In this document: one piece after another, positions 46,235-55,758 of the stretch
How positions within the stretch are numbered: the first letter of the stretch is position 1
Layout of the letters: each line of letters begins with the position of its first letter
Assembly: GCF_003097495.1 (NCBI RefSeq)
Contig: NZ_QEOP01000002.1
Location: 1 to 64,000, forward strand
Source: Amnibacterium flavum
Lineage (GTDB): Bacteria; Actinomycetota; Actinomycetes; Actinomycetales; Microbacteriaceae
DNA length: 64,000 nt
Direction: 5' to 3'
Made by a program: the position numbers and the translations under genes
Notes under the pieces: model-generated
Databases searched by the model: none
What the model saw: only the letters and a program-made list of their open reading frames with translations
What the model was told of the DNA's origin: nothing

Positions 46235-46819
46235 ATGGGTCGCATGTCGGCGCTGGACCGCAAGAGCGTGCTCCTCGACGCGGCGGCCGCAGTGATCGCC
46301 CGGGACGGCGTCGCAGCGGCGTCGACACGGGCGATCACGGCGGAGGCGGGGATGTCGCTCGCCAGCTTCCACTACGTGTTCCCCTCCCGCGATGCGCTCC
46401 TCGCCGAGGTCATCGAGCGCACGCTCGACCGCGAATTCAGGGAGCAGTCCCTGGTCGCCGAGTCAGGCCTGAGCGTCGAGGAGCGCGTCTACCGCGGCTT
46501 CTGCGCCTCGCTCGGCCTGCTCGCGGAGCGTCCGGAGGTCGAGCTGTCGATGTTCGAGCTCATGCACTACGCGCTGCGGACCCCGGGGCTCGAATCCCTC
46601 GCCCGGCGGCAGTACGAGCGCTACTGGGAGGCGGCCGAACGGATCGTCGTCGAGACGGGCGTCAGGTGGGACCGCCCGACGTACGAGATCGCACAGGTCG
46701 TCGTGGCCATGAACGACGGCATCGCGCTCGCCTGGCTGGCGACGCGCGACACCGAGGCGGCCCTGCGGATGGCGGCCGTCGCGACCGCGTCGATCTGCGG
46801 GATGGCGGTGCCGGCGTGA
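46235..46819 (+). CDS. TetR-family transcriptional regulator
   Basis: 194 residues from the ATG at 46235 (CGGAG upstream; a second ATG at 46244 is possible). The N-terminal helix-turn-helix reads VLLDAAAAVIARDGVAAAST...ITAEAGMSLASFHYVFPSRDALLAEV. The C-terminal helical ligand domain has no recognisable specificity. First gene of a four-gene operon (GTGA overlap with the MFS gene) and preceded by a 28-bp perfect palindrome, so autoregulation of this operon is likely. The ligand may be the MFS substrate (inference). Confidence 0.92.
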   Translation: MGRMSALDRKSVLLDAAAAVIARDGVAAASTRAITAEAGMSLASFHYVFPSRDALLAEVIERTLDREFREQSLVAESGLSVEERVYRGFCASLGLLAERPEVELSMFELMHYALRTPGLESLARRQYERYWEAAERIVVETGVRWDRPTYEIAQVVVAMNDGIALAWLATRDTEAALRMAAVATASICGMAVPA

Positions 46820-48042
46820 TCGAGACGATCCCCCCGCGGACGACGCGCAGCTGGACACCTCTCTTCGGCGTCGCCTGGCTGGGCGTCTGGCTCGCGCAGC
46901 TGACCCCGATCCAGCTGCTGCTGCCCGCCCAGATCGACCGCCTGGCGCCCGGCGACTGGCTCGACAGCGTCATCGCGTTCGGAGTCATCTCGGGAATCGC
47001 GGGGCTGTTCGCCCTCATCGCATTCCCCGTCGCCGGAGCGTTGAGCGACCTGACCCGGTCCCGCTTCGGCCGCCGCCGCACCTGGATCGTCATCGGGGCG
47101 GGGGTCTTCGCCGCGGGGCTCGTCCTCCTGGGGTTCCAGCACGACTATCTGGGCATCGGCATCGCCTGGACGATCACCCTCGTCGGCTTCTGCGTCATCT
47201 CCTCCGCTCTCACCGCCCTGATCGGCGACCTGATCCCGGTCAGCCGGCGCGGAACCATCTCGGCGTGGATCGGCGGACCCCAGGCGCTCGGCACCATCCT
47301 CGGCCTGCTCCTCGTGACCGAGGTGTTCACCGGGGTGCTCGACGGCTATCTCGCGGTGGCGGCGGTGCTCGTGGTCCTCGTCATCCCGTTCGTCGCGACC
47401 ACCCCCGACGAGCCGTCGACCATCCGCACGCGCCCGAGTCTCCACTCGCTCCTCGCCGGCATGTGGATCGACCCCCGGCAGCACCCCGACTTCGCATTCA
47501 CCCTCGCGGGGCGCGTGCTCGTCAACCTCGGCAACGCCCTCGGCACGACCCTGCTGCTCTACTTCCTGCTCTACGGTCTGGGCGACGAGAACGCGGAGGA
47601 CGACCTCGTCCTGCTGAGCCTCGTCTATCTGGTCTTCCTAATCGCGGCCACGTTCCTCGGGGGGATGCTGTCCGACAGGCTCGGCCGCCGTCGTCTCTTC
47701 GTCGGCGTCGCCGCCGTCTTCCAGGGCGTTGCGGCCGCCATGCTCATCGTCTCGCCGTCGCTGCCGACGACGTTCGTGGGCGGTGCCCTGCTCGGGCTCG
47801 GCTACGGCTGCTTCCTCTCGGTCGATCAGGCCCTCGCCACCCAGGTGCTGCCCGATCCCGAGTCGCGCGGCAAGGACCTCGGCATCATGAACGTCGCGAT
47901 GGCGGTGCCGCAGGCCATGGGCCCCCTCGTCGGGGCCGGTCTGGTCGCCGCCACCGGCGGGTTCGGCGCCGTGTTCGGTGCCGCCGCCGTTCTGTCTATC
48001 GCGGGCGCCGTCGTGGTGTCCCGCGTGAAAGGAGTGCGCTGA
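46816..48042 (+). CDS. MFS transporter
   Basis: 408 residues, GTG inside the overlap with TetR. Twelve hydrophobic helices, with the MFS loop between helices 2 and 3 (GALSDLTRSRFGRRRTW) and the second-half counterpart (GGMLSDRLGRRRLF). A drug-efflux or sugar role cannot be told from the sequence. The stop overlaps the next gene by 1 nt (TGATG). Its place in an operon with a PLP enzyme and an FAD oxidase suggests transport of a related small molecule. Confidence 0.92.
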   Translation: MIETIPPRTTRSWTPLFGVAWLGVWLAQLTPIQLLLPAQIDRLAPGDWLDSVIAFGVISGIAGLFALIAFPVAGALSDLTRSRFGRRRTWIVIGAGVFAAGLVLLGFQHDYLGIGIAWTITLVGFCVISSALTALIGDLIPVSRRGTISAWIGGPQALGTILGLLLVTEVFTGVLDGYLAVAAVLVVLVIPFVATTPDEPSTIRTRPSLHSLLAGMWIDPRQHPDFAFTLAGRVLVNLGNALGTTLLLYFLLYGLGDENAEDDLVLLSLVYLVFLIAATFLGGMLSDRLGRRRLFVGVAAVFQGVAAAMLIVSPSLPTTFVGGALLGLGYGCFLSVDQALATQVLPDPESRGKDLGIMNVAMAVPQAMGPLVGAGLVAATGGFGAVFGAAAVLSIAGAVVVSRVKGVR

Positions 48043-49283
48043 TGTCGCACGGAGTGCCGCCGCTGAGGCGACCGGGCGTGCAGCCCTGGAACGATCCGGC
48101 CGCCTACTGGGGTGGGATCACGCGCGCTGTCGCGGGAATCGACGCCCCCGTCGGCGTCATCGAGCTGAACGCGCTCGCGCACAACGCCTACGACATGCTG
48201 GACCGCGCGGACGGGGTGCCGATCCGCGTCGCGTCGAAGTCGATCCGGGTCCGCTCCGTGCTCGACGCGGTCCTCGCACTGCCCGGCTACGCCGGCGTCC
48301 TGGCCTTCACCCTCGCCGAGGCGATCTGGCTCTCCGCGACGATCGACGATGTCGTCGTCGGCTACCCGACGGCGGACCGCTCGGCGATCGCGGCGCTCGC
48401 CGCCGACCCCGTCGCCGCATCGCGTGTCACCCTGATGGTCGACTCCGTCGAGCACCTCGACTTCATCGATTCGGTCGTCGCCCCGTCGCAGCGCGAGACT
48501 CTGCGGGTCGCCATCGAACTCGACGCCTCCTACGACTCGCGACTCCTCGGCCGGCTGGGCGTCTGGCGCTCTCCCGTCCACACCGCTGAGCAGGCGGAGC
48601 AGCTCGCCGGTCGGATCGTCGCCCGTCCGGGTTTCGCGCTCGTCGGGATGATGGCCTACGAGTCGCAGATCGCCGGCCTCCAGGACTCGCCGCCCGGCGC
48701 CGGCCTGCGGGGCGTCATCGTGCGCGACATGCAGCGCCGGTCGTTCGCCGAGATCCGGGACCGTCGGACCGCGGCGGTACTCGCGGTGCGGGCGGTCGCC
48801 GACCTCGAGTTCGTGAACGGCGGAGGCACGGGCTCGCTCCATCTCACCCGGACCGACAGCTCCGTCACGGACATCGCCGCGGGGAGCGGACTGCTCGCAG
48901 GTCACACCTTCGACGGCTTCGCGGCATTCCAGCCGGCACCGGCGGCGTCCTGGGGGTTGAGCGTCGTCCGCAAGCCGACGAATGACCGTGCGACCGTGCT
49001 CGGCGGCGGCTGGATCGCGTCGGGTCCTCCCGGTCCCGATCGGCTTCCGCGGGTCGTCTGGCCCGAGGGGCTCACGATGGCGAAGCACGAGCAGGCCGGC
49101 GAGGTGCAGACGCCGCTCGCGGGCGAAGCGGCGTTCTCGCTCGGCGTCGGCGACCGGGTCTGGTTCCGGCACGCGAAGTCGGGGGAGCTCAGCGAGAGGA
49201 TCGAGGCGTTCCATCTCGTCGACGGCGACACCGTCGTCGACGTCGTTCCCACCTACCGCGGCGAGGGGAAGGCCTTCCTGTGA
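48042..49283 (+). CDS. PLP-dependent amino acid deaminase/aldolase, alanine-racemase-like fold
   Basis: 413 residues. The N-terminal alanine-racemase-like TIM barrel contains the likely PLP lysine in RVASKSIRV, then LAFTLAEAIWL, ELDASYDSRLLGRLGVWRSP, MMAYESQIAGL and GGGTGSLHL. The C-terminal domain matches the D-threonine aldolase/D-serine dehydratase group (WFRHAKSGELSER with metal ligands, and VVPTYRGEGKAFL). The probable reaction is aldol cleavage or deamination of a D-amino acid. It overlaps the following FAD oxidase gene (GTGA), a pair seen together in Actinobacteria. Confidence 0.88.
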   Translation: MSHGVPPLRRPGVQPWNDPAAYWGGITRAVAGIDAPVGVIELNALAHNAYDMLDRADGVPIRVASKSIRVRSVLDAVLALPGYAGVLAFTLAEAIWLSATIDDVVVGYPTADRSAIAALAADPVAASRVTLMVDSVEHLDFIDSVVAPSQRETLRVAIELDASYDSRLLGRLGVWRSPVHTAEQAEQLAGRIVARPGFALVGMMAYESQIAGLQDSPPGAGLRGVIVRDMQRRSFAEIRDRRTAAVLAVRAVADLEFVNGGGTGSLHLTRTDSSVTDIAAGSGLLAGHTFDGFAAFQPAPAASWGLSVVRKPTNDRATVLGGGWIASGPPGPDRLPRVVWPEGLTMAKHEQAGEVQTPLAGEAAFSLGVGDRVWFRHAKSGELSERIEAFHLVDGDTVVDVVPTYRGEGKAFL

Positions 49284-50602
49284 CGACCACGACGAGCGCT
49301 CGACGCATCGGCTGGACCAATTGGGGTCGCAATCAGAGGGCATCGCCCGTCGTCGCCGCGCCCGCGTCGGTCGAGGAGCTCCAGGAGGTCGTCGCCTCCG
49401 TGTCCGATCGGGGCGGCAGCGTCAAGGCCATCGGGGCAGGGCACAGCTTCAGCGCCATCGCGGTCCCCGAGGACGTGCAGCTGAGTCTGTCCCATATCTC
49501 CGGGCTCCTGTCCGTCGACAGCGTCCGGCGCCATGCGACCTTCGCCGCGGGTACCACGCTGAACGAGATCGCGAAGCTGCTGGCTCCCCACGGTCTGGCC
49601 ATGGAGAATCTGGGCGACATCGACCACCAGACCATCGCCGGAGCGATCTCGACAGGCACTCACGGAAGCGGTGCGCGCTTCGGAGGTCTCGCAACCCAGG
49701 TGGTCGCACTCGCCATGGTCACGGCGACGGGGGAGCTGCTGCGCATCGACGCCGACACCGACCCCGAGCTGCTCGAGGGAGTCGCGGTGGGCCTCGGAGC
49801 GCTCGGGGTCCTCGTCGAGGTCACTCTTCGCTGTGTGCCCGCGTTCCCCCTCCACGCGGAGGAACGCAACGAGCCCTTCGAGGATCTGCTCGGGGGACTG
49901 CCGGAGCGGGCATCGCTCGTGGACCATCTCGACATGTACTGGTTCCCGCACACCAGCCGGATCCTCGTGAAGACGAACACCCGGCTCGCTCCCGGCAGTG
50001 CGATCACCCCGCCGTCGCGGATCCGGCAGTGGTGGGACGACGAACTGCTCGGCAACACCGTGTTCGGTCTGCTCTGCAGGATCGGGAGCGCGGCTCCCGA
50101 TCTGATCCCGCGGATCAACCGGCTCGCGAGCGGGACCATCGCCCAGCGCGGCTACTCCGACCACTCGCACCGCGTCTTCGTCGCGAACAGGAACGTGCGA
50201 TTCGTCGAGCAGGAGTACGCCCTGCCCGCCGAGAACGTCACCGAGGCCATGCAGCGCATCCGCTCCCTCATCGAGAGGCGGGGGTGGCGGATCTCGTTCC
50301 CCGTCGAGCTGCGCTTCTCAGCCGCGGACCGGCTCTGGATGTCGACCGCCTACGGCCGCGCGAGCGGCTACATCGCGGTGCACCGCTACGTGGGCGAACC
50401 GTACGAGGAGTACTTCGCGGCGGTCGAGGAGATCTGCGTCGCCCTGGGCGGACGCCCGCACTGGGGCAAGCTGCACACGCAGAAGGCGGACTCCCTGCGT
50501 CTCGGCTACGAGCGCTTCGGTGACTTCGTCGCTCTACGCGATCGACTCGACCCGGATCGCACCTTCCGCAACAGCTACCTCGACGGCGTCCTCGGTTCAT
50601 GA
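49280..50602 (+). CDS. FAD-binding oxidoreductase, D-arabinono-1,4-lactone oxidase family
   Basis: 440 residues. The PCMH FAD domain has GAGHSFSAIAV, where the His may be the covalent flavin site, then TIAGAISTGTHGSG; the C-terminal half has the ALO domain, ending HWGKLHTQKADSLRLGYERFGDFVALRDRLDP. Such enzymes oxidise sugar lactones or alditols to produce H2O2. GTG start overlapping the upstream gene by 4 nt. Last gene of the TetR-led operon. The substrate is not determined. Confidence 0.92.
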   Translation: MTTTTSARRIGWTNWGRNQRASPVVAAPASVEELQEVVASVSDRGGSVKAIGAGHSFSAIAVPEDVQLSLSHISGLLSVDSVRRHATFAAGTTLNEIAKLLAPHGLAMENLGDIDHQTIAGAISTGTHGSGARFGGLATQVVALAMVTATGELLRIDADTDPELLEGVAVGLGALGVLVEVTLRCVPAFPLHAEERNEPFEDLLGGLPERASLVDHLDMYWFPHTSRILVKTNTRLAPGSAITPPSRIRQWWDDELLGNTVFGLLCRIGSAAPDLIPRINRLASGTIAQRGYSDHSHRVFVANRNVRFVEQEYALPAENVTEAMQRIRSLIERRGWRISFPVELRFSAADRLWMSTAYGRASGYIAVHRYVGEPYEEYFAAVEEICVALGGRPHWGKLHTQKADSLRLGYERFGDFVALRDRLDPDRTFRNSYLDGVLGS

Positions 50603-50682
50603 CGCCTCGACGCCTCTTGTTGTCAACCCTGAGTTCCCTGGGAGCCGCCCTTGCGTCTCCCGATACCGAAGAGCCCCTTGGT

Positions 50683-50688
50683 TAGGAT
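50683..50688 (+). promoter_or_regulatory. -10 box TAGGAT, leaderless start of the LemA gene
   Basis: TAGGAT is 6 nt upstream of the ATG at 50695 with GACCGC between and no ribosome-binding site. Confidence 0.5.
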
Positions 50689-50694
50689 GACCGC

Positions 50695-51261
50695 ATGGAG
50701 ATCTTGATCCCGATTCTGATCGTGGTCGCCCTCGTCGTGATCGTCGGCATCTACCTGTGGGCGACGTACAACTCGCTCGTCACCCTGGGTGTCCGGGTCG
50801 ATGAGGCGTGGAGCGACATCACCGTTCAGCTGAAGCGGCGAGCGGACCTCATCCCCAATCTGATCGAATCGGTCAAGGGGTATGCCACTCACGAGCGCGG
50901 CGTATTCGAGGCCGTCACCGAGGCCCGTGCCGAGACGATCTCCGCCAGCACCCCGGCGCAGGCGTCCGTCGCCGAGGACCACATGCAGACCGCCCTGAAG
51001 AGCATCTTCGCGGTCGCCGAGGCGTACCCGCAGCTCCAGGCCAGCCAGAACTTCCTGCAGCTGCAGAGCGAACTCGTCGATACCGAGGATAAGATCCAGG
51101 CCTCGCGCCGCTTCTACAACGGCGGAGTCCGCGAGCTGAACACGAAGATCAAGGTGTTCCCCAACAACCTCTTCGCCCGCCGTCTGGGGTTCAGCGAACG
51201 CGAGTTCTTCGAGGTGTCCGAGCCGGCCGCGATCGCCGAACCGCCCCGCGTGCAGTTCTGA
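50695..51261 (+). CDS. LemA family protein
   Basis: 188 residues. One N-terminal transmembrane helix (IPILIVVALVVIVGIYLWATYNSLV), then the LemA helical domain: RVDEAWSDITVQLKRRADLIPNLIESVKGYATHE and RRFYNGGVRELNTKIKVFPNNLFARRLGF. It is anchored in the cytoplasmic membrane; the function is poorly defined. The M48 protease gene follows after a 153-nt gap, the usual LemA-M48 pairing. Probably leaderless from TAGGAT. Confidence 0.95.
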   Translation: MEILIPILIVVALVVIVGIYLWATYNSLVTLGVRVDEAWSDITVQLKRRADLIPNLIESVKGYATHERGVFEAVTEARAETISASTPAQASVAEDHMQTALKSIFAVAEAYPQLQASQNFLQLQSELVDTEDKIQASRRFYNGGVRELNTKIKVFPNNLFARRLGFSEREFFEVSEPAAIAEPPRVQF

Positions 51262-51414
51262 CGGCCCGGATCGCGTCAGCGATCCCGCCGTCGACATCCA
51301 GTGACCGCGCATGTTGCGCGGTGCATCGAAATGCGAGAACCTCCGTCGTATCGTGAAGCCGGGACGCCGCGACTCGATCCCGCTGCTCTCCACATCGACT
51401 GACGGAAAGACCCC

Positions 51415-52299
51415 ATGTACTCCGCGATAGCCAAGAACAAGCGCAACACGGTGTTCATCCTGTTGGCCTTCGTGGTGCTGATCGGGGCGCTGGGGCTTCT
51501 GGCCCAGTGGGCGTACGGGCGGCCGGGCGACTACTCGATCGCGATCCTCATCGTGCTGGGGGCGGCGGCGTTCGCCGTCTTCCAGTACTTCGCGGCGGGC
51601 AGCGAGGCCATCGCCATGGCGGGCGCGGTGCCGATCCAGAAGTCCGACAACCCAAGGCTGTACCGGATCGTCGAGAACCTGTCGATCACGACGGGGTCGC
51701 CGATGCCGAAGGTCTACATCGTCAACGACCCTGCGCCCAACGCCTTCGCGACGGGACGCGACCCGAAGCACGCCGTCGTCGCGGCGACCACGGGGCTGCT
51801 CGACATCATGGACGACGCCGAGCTCGAAGGAGTGATGGCGCACGAGCTGGGCCACGTGCGCAACTACGACATCCGGGTGTCGCTGGTCGTCTACGGCCTC
51901 GTCGTGGCCGTCGGCATCCTGTCCGATGTGCTCGTGCGGATGGCGTTCTTCGGCGGCAACAACCGCAACAACAACAACCCGGTGGTGCTGGTCTTCGGAC
52001 TCATCGCCGCCATCATCGCCCCGATCGTCGCCTCCCTGGTGCAGCTGGCCATCTCACGACAGCGCGAGTACCTCGCTGATGCGACCGGTGCCCTCACGAC
52101 GCGGCACCCCGAGGCGCTGGCGAGCGCCCTGCAGAAGCTGGGGGAGTACGGCCGTCCCATGCGTCGGCAGAACTCGTCGATGGCCCACCTCTGGATCGCC
52201 GACCCGATGAAGCCGGGCTTCGTCGCCCGCCTGTTCAGCACCCACCCGCCACTCGAGGAGCGCATCAAGCGCCTCACCCGCATCGGCGGCGAGTTCTAG
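51415..52299 (+). CDS. M48 family metalloprotease, HtpX-like
   Basis: 294 residues. Two N-terminal helices, then the zinc site HELGH (residues 143-147), two further helices (LVVYGLVVAVGILSDVLV; VLVFGLIAAIIAPIVASLVQLAI), and the third ligand in SRQREYLADATGA. It is a membrane-embedded protease that degrades misfolded membrane proteins. AAAGA before the ATG is a weak ribosome-binding site. Pairs with the upstream lemA-like gene; the tract 51262-51414 between them contains a TATCGT that may serve as a separate promoter. Confidence 0.95.
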   Translation: MYSAIAKNKRNTVFILLAFVVLIGALGLLAQWAYGRPGDYSIAILIVLGAAAFAVFQYFAAGSEAIAMAGAVPIQKSDNPRLYRIVENLSITTGSPMPKVYIVNDPAPNAFATGRDPKHAVVAATTGLLDIMDDAELEGVMAHELGHVRNYDIRVSLVVYGLVVAVGILSDVLVRMAFFGGNNRNNNNPVVLVFGLIAAIIAPIVASLVQLAISRQREYLADATGALTTRHPEALASALQKLGEYGRPMRRQNSSMAHLWIADPMKPGFVARLFSTHPPLEERIKRLTRIGGEF

Positions 52300-52312
52300 G
52301 TCGTGACCTAGC

Positions 52313-53518
52313 TCAGGTTCTCGCAACGGCCGCTGCCAACGCCGGAGCGAGGTCTCCGCGGCCCATGACCACGACGTCGCCGAGGCCCTGCCACGCCGCC
52401 GCCTCTCGAAGCAGAGCGGCGATGCGGTCGACTCCCGCGAAGCCCGCCTCGCCTTCGCTCCACGCCGCCTGCACCCGCAGGACCCCGTTCTGGCGATCGC
52501 TCTTCAGATCGAGACGGCCGACCAGCCGATCGTCGAGGAGGACCGGCAGCACGTAATAGCCGAACTGCCGTTTCGGTTCCGGGGTGTAGATCTCGATCCG
52601 GTAGCGGAAGCCGAACATGCGCTCGGTCCGCTCCCGTTCCCAGACGACCGGATCGAACGGCGACAGCAGAGCCTCCGCCTCGATACGGCGGGGGATGCGG
52701 GCGTCGCGATGACGCCACGCGGGAAGGGGCTTGCCGGCTCTCTCCCACCCCTGCACGGTGACGGGGATCAGCTCACCCGAGTCCTCCAGCTCGCGCAGCG
52801 CGACGGCGACACCGGCGCCCTTCAACCGGTAGTAGTCGGCGAAGTCGCGAGCGGTTCCCACTCCGTGGGCGAGGGCGGCCCGCGAGAGCAGCTCCCGGAA
52901 TGCGTCAGCCTGATCGACGACCTCGTCGATGACCGACGCGGGGAGCACCTGCTCCGCGAGCCCGTACCGGCGCTCGAACCGGTTGCGGCCCGCGGAGACC
53001 ACCTCGCCCCACCAGAACAGGTACTCCAGACCCTCCTTGACGTCGCTCCACCCCCACCACGGGCCGCGGCGCTTGTTGGCGTCGTGCTCGATCTCGCTGG
53101 CCGCGATCGGCCCATTCGCCGCGAGCTCGGACCTCAGCCAGTCGAGCATGGCCCCGTTCGCGAGAACCCACGGATCGGTCGAGTGCTTGGCGCGGTAGGC
53201 GTCCATGCGCCAGCGGAACAGCGGCCAGCTGGCGGTGGGGATGAAGCAGGCGACGTGGGCCAGGTATTCGACGTACCTGCCGGGAGGGGTGAACAGCTGC
53301 CGGTCGAGCAGCGAGCGATCGTAGGGACCGAGACGTGCGAACACCGGCAGGTAGTGGCTGCGCTCGAACACGTTGACCGAGTCGATCTGGAGCAGCCCGA
53401 GCCGCTCGATGAGGGCGTTCAGCTGGCGGGTGCCGACTGCTGCAGGGGCCGCACGGCCGAACCCCTGGGCGGCGAGTGCGACCCGCCGAGCCGTCGCGGC
53501 GCTCATCGTCTCGGTCAT
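52313..53518 (-). CDS. Winged-helix protein, YcaQ-like (crosslink repair DNA glycosylase family)
   Basis: 401 residues from the ATG at 53516-53518; a TAGGGT box 7 nt upstream supports this start over the longer frame. LNALIERLGLLQIDSVNVFERSHYLPVFARLGPYDRSLLD is the HTH_42 family N-terminus; LLSPFDPVVWERERTERMFGFRYRIEIYTPEPKRQFGYYVLPVL is its central QxD-region. Family members E. coli YcaQ and Streptomyces AlkZ remove bulky or crosslinked adducts from DNA. It is convergent with M48 and divergent from the ABC importer. Confidence 0.93.
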   Translation of the reverse strand: MTETMSAATARRVALAAQGFGRAAPAAVGTRQLNALIERLGLLQIDSVNVFERSHYLPVFARLGPYDRSLLDRQLFTPPGRYVEYLAHVACFIPTASWPLFRWRMDAYRAKHSTDPWVLANGAMLDWLRSELAANGPIAASEIEHDANKRRGPWWGWSDVKEGLEYLFWWGEVVSAGRNRFERRYGLAEQVLPASVIDEVVDQADAFRELLSRAALAHGVGTARDFADYYRLKGAGVAVALRELEDSGELIPVTVQGWERAGKPLPAWRHRDARIPRRIEAEALLSPFDPVVWERERTERMFGFRYRIEIYTPEPKRQFGYYVLPVLLDDRLVGRLDLKSDRQNGVLRVQAAWSEGEAGFAGVDRIAALLREAAAWQGLGDVVVMGRGDLAPALAAAVART

Positions 53519-53525
53519 CGGGACG

Positions 53526-53531
53526 ACCCTA
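53526..53531 (-). promoter_or_regulatory. -10 box TAGGGT, leaderless start of the YcaQ-like gene
   Basis: The complement of 53526-53531 reads TAGGGT, 7 nt before the ATG at 53518, with no ribosome-binding site. Confidence 0.45.
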
Positions 53532-53684
53532 CCGACCGCCGCGGACACTCTCCGCCCTCCGTCCAGTCGTCGTTCACCTCACGGATGCCCCGCGTATCCC
53601 GGCCCTCCCTACCGTCGATCCGTCAGCACGCTCGAAGCCCGACCACAGCACGGGCAGCGGCCGACAACGACTCTGGAGGAATCC

Positions 53685-54818
53685 GTGACAGTGAAGCGCC
53701 ACGCGCTCGCATCCCTCGCACTTCTCAGCATCGCCGGGCTCGCGCTCGCCGGATGCTCGAGTGCCCCCGCCGCAGGCTCCGAGGGCGGCTCCGACGCCGC
53801 GGCGGCGACCAGCCTCGCCGACTTCGGCGACATGGCCGCGCTCGAGGAGGCCGCCAAGGCGGAGGGCGCACTCAACGTGATCGCGCTGCCGCGCAACTGG
53901 GCGAACTACGGCGAGATCCTCGACGCCTTCTCGGCCAAGTACCCCGAGATCACGATCAACGAGGCGAACCCCGACGGATCGAGCCAGGACGAGATCGACG
54001 CCGCGACGAACCTCGAGGGCCAGGACACCGCTCCCGATGTCTTCGACCTCGGTGCCGCGGTCGCGCTCGCCAACACCGACATGTTCGCGCCGTACCAGGT
54101 CGAGGGCTGGGACGACATCCCCGACGCCCTCAAGGAGCAGAGCGGCCTCTGGGTCGGCGACTACGGCGGATACATGTCGATCGGCTACGACCCCGACGCC
54201 GTCCCGGAGCCCACTTCGCTCGACGACCTGCTCGGCGCCGAGTACAGGGGCAAGGTCGCGATCAACGGCGACCCGACCCAGGCCGGTTCCGCGTTCGCCG
54301 CCGTCGGCCTCGCTGCCGTGCAGAACGGCGGCGACCTCGATGACTTCCAGCCGGGCATCGACTTCTTCTCCGAGCTGAACAAGGCGGGCAACTTCCTCAA
54401 GGTCGACCCCGACACCTCGACGATCACCTCGGGTGAGACCCCCGTCGTCTTCGACTGGGACTACCTGAACGCGGGCCTCACGAGCGAGCTCGAGGGCCAG
54501 CGCAACTGGGAGGTGGTCGTCCTGCCCGGCACCGGCTACGCGGGCTACTACAACCAGGCCATCAACAAGTCGGCTCCGCACCCCGCAGCCGCCCGTCTCT
54601 GGCAGGAGTTCCTCTACAGCGACGAGGGCCAGAACCTGTGGCTCGCCGGCGGTGCACGCCCGGTTCGTGCCGATGCGATGGTCGAGGCCGGGACGATCGA
54701 CGCCGACCTGTACGACGCGCTGCCCGAAACCCCCGAGGAGACGGTTGTCCCCTCGGGCGAACAGTCCGACGCGGCGGCCACGCTGCTCGGCGAGAACTGG
54801 GCCTCGGCTGTCCAGTGA
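53685..54818 (+). CDS. ABC importer substrate-binding lipoprotein
   Basis: 377 residues from the GTG at 53685 (GGAGGAATCC upstream). A lipoprotein signal peptide ends in the lipobox LALAGC, so the mature protein is tethered outside the membrane. It has the family-1 solute-binding architecture of the Fe3+/phosphonate/polyamine cluster (EEAAKAEGALNVIALPRNW; FDWDYLNAGLTSELEG; LWQEFLYSDEGQNLWLAGG). The ligand is not decidable by eye. First of a four-gene importer operon. Confidence 0.92.
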   Translation: MTVKRHALASLALLSIAGLALAGCSSAPAAGSEGGSDAAAATSLADFGDMAALEEAAKAEGALNVIALPRNWANYGEILDAFSAKYPEITINEANPDGSSQDEIDAATNLEGQDTAPDVFDLGAAVALANTDMFAPYQVEGWDDIPDALKEQSGLWVGDYGGYMSIGYDPDAVPEPTSLDDLLGAEYRGKVAINGDPTQAGSAFAAVGLAAVQNGGDLDDFQPGIDFFSELNKAGNFLKVDPDTSTITSGETPVVFDWDYLNAGLTSELEGQRNWEVVVLPGTGYAGYYNQAINKSAPHPAAARLWQEFLYSDEGQNLWLAGGARPVRADAMVEAGTIDADLYDALPETPEETVVPSGEQSDAAATLLGENWASAVQ

Positions 54819-54843
54819 TCTGACCGTGGCGGGGGCGCTCCCG

Positions 54844-55758
54844 GTGAGCGCCCCCGTCTCCGGGTCACCCGCATCGGTCCCCGCTCCGGGGAACCGCACC
54901 GCCATGCCCGCTCGCCGGGGATGGCTCGCAGGCCTCGGCCTGCTGCCCTTCGGGGCCTACGTCGTCATCTTCCTCGCCCTCCCCACGCTCCTCGCCGTGG
55001 GCACCGGCTTCTTCGACGCCGACGGCGCCGTCACGCTCGACAACGTCGCCGCCCTGGGCGACCCGGTCGTGCTCCAGACGTTCGGCAACACCCTCTGGCT
55101 CTCGCTGATCACCTCGGTCGTCGGCGCCGTCATCGGCGCGCTCGTCTGCTACGCCCTGGTCGGCACGAAGCCCGCCGGAGCGCTCCGCTCGTTCGTCGAC
55201 GCCGCATCGGGTGTGCTCGCTCAGTTCGCCGGCGTCATGCTCGCCTTCGCCTTCATCGCGGTGATCGGGGCGCAGGGCGTCGTGACGCTGCTGCTCGCCG
55301 ACGCGGGGATCGACATCTACTCGGGCGGCATCTGGCTCTACGACCTGCCCGGCCTGATCCTGCCGTACCTCTACTTCCAGATCCCGCTCATGGTCATCAC
55401 CTTCCTGCCCGCCCTCGAGGGCCTCAAACCGCAGTGGGCGGAGGCCAACTCGACGCTCGGCGGAAGCGCGCTCTCGTTCTGGACCCGCATCGGGATCCCC
55501 GTACTGGCTCCCTCGTTCTTCGGCAGCCTGCTCCTCCTGTTCGCCAACGCCTTCTCGGCTTACGGCACCGCCGCCGCGCTGATCAGCCAGGGCTCGCCGA
55601 TCGTCCCGCTTCAGATCCGCGGCGCGCTCTCCAGCGAGGTTCTGCTGGGGCGGGCCAACCTCGCCGGCGCGCTCGCGCTCGGCATGATCGTGATCATGGC
55701 GATCGTCATGGGCGCCTACGCGCTGCTCCAGCGGCGCGCATCGAGGTGGCAGCGATGA
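54844..55758 (+). CDS. ABC importer permease 1
   Basis: About 304 residues. Six helices and the BPD permease loop EAnSTLGGSALSFWTRIGIPVLAPS, the EAA motif that docks the ATPase. The start is uncertain: GTG 54844, with GGGGG about 8 nt upstream, is listed; GTG 54826 and ATG 54904 (whose reading MPARRGW starts near the first helix) are alternatives. It overlaps the next permease by 4 nt. Forms the transmembrane heterodimer with the following gene. Confidence 0.88.
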   Translation: MSAPVSGSPASVPAPGNRTAMPARRGWLAGLGLLPFGAYVVIFLALPTLLAVGTGFFDADGAVTLDNVAALGDPVVLQTFGNTLWLSLITSVVGAVIGALVCYALVGTKPAGALRSFVDAASGVLAQFAGVMLAFAFIAVIGAQGVVTLLLADAGIDIYSGGIWLYDLPGLILPYLYFQIPLMVITFLPALEGLKPQWAEANSTLGGSALSFWTRIGIPVLAPSFFGSLLLLFANAFSAYGTAAALISQGSPIVPLQIRGALSSEVLLGRANLAGALALGMIVIMAIVMGAYALLQRRASRWQR

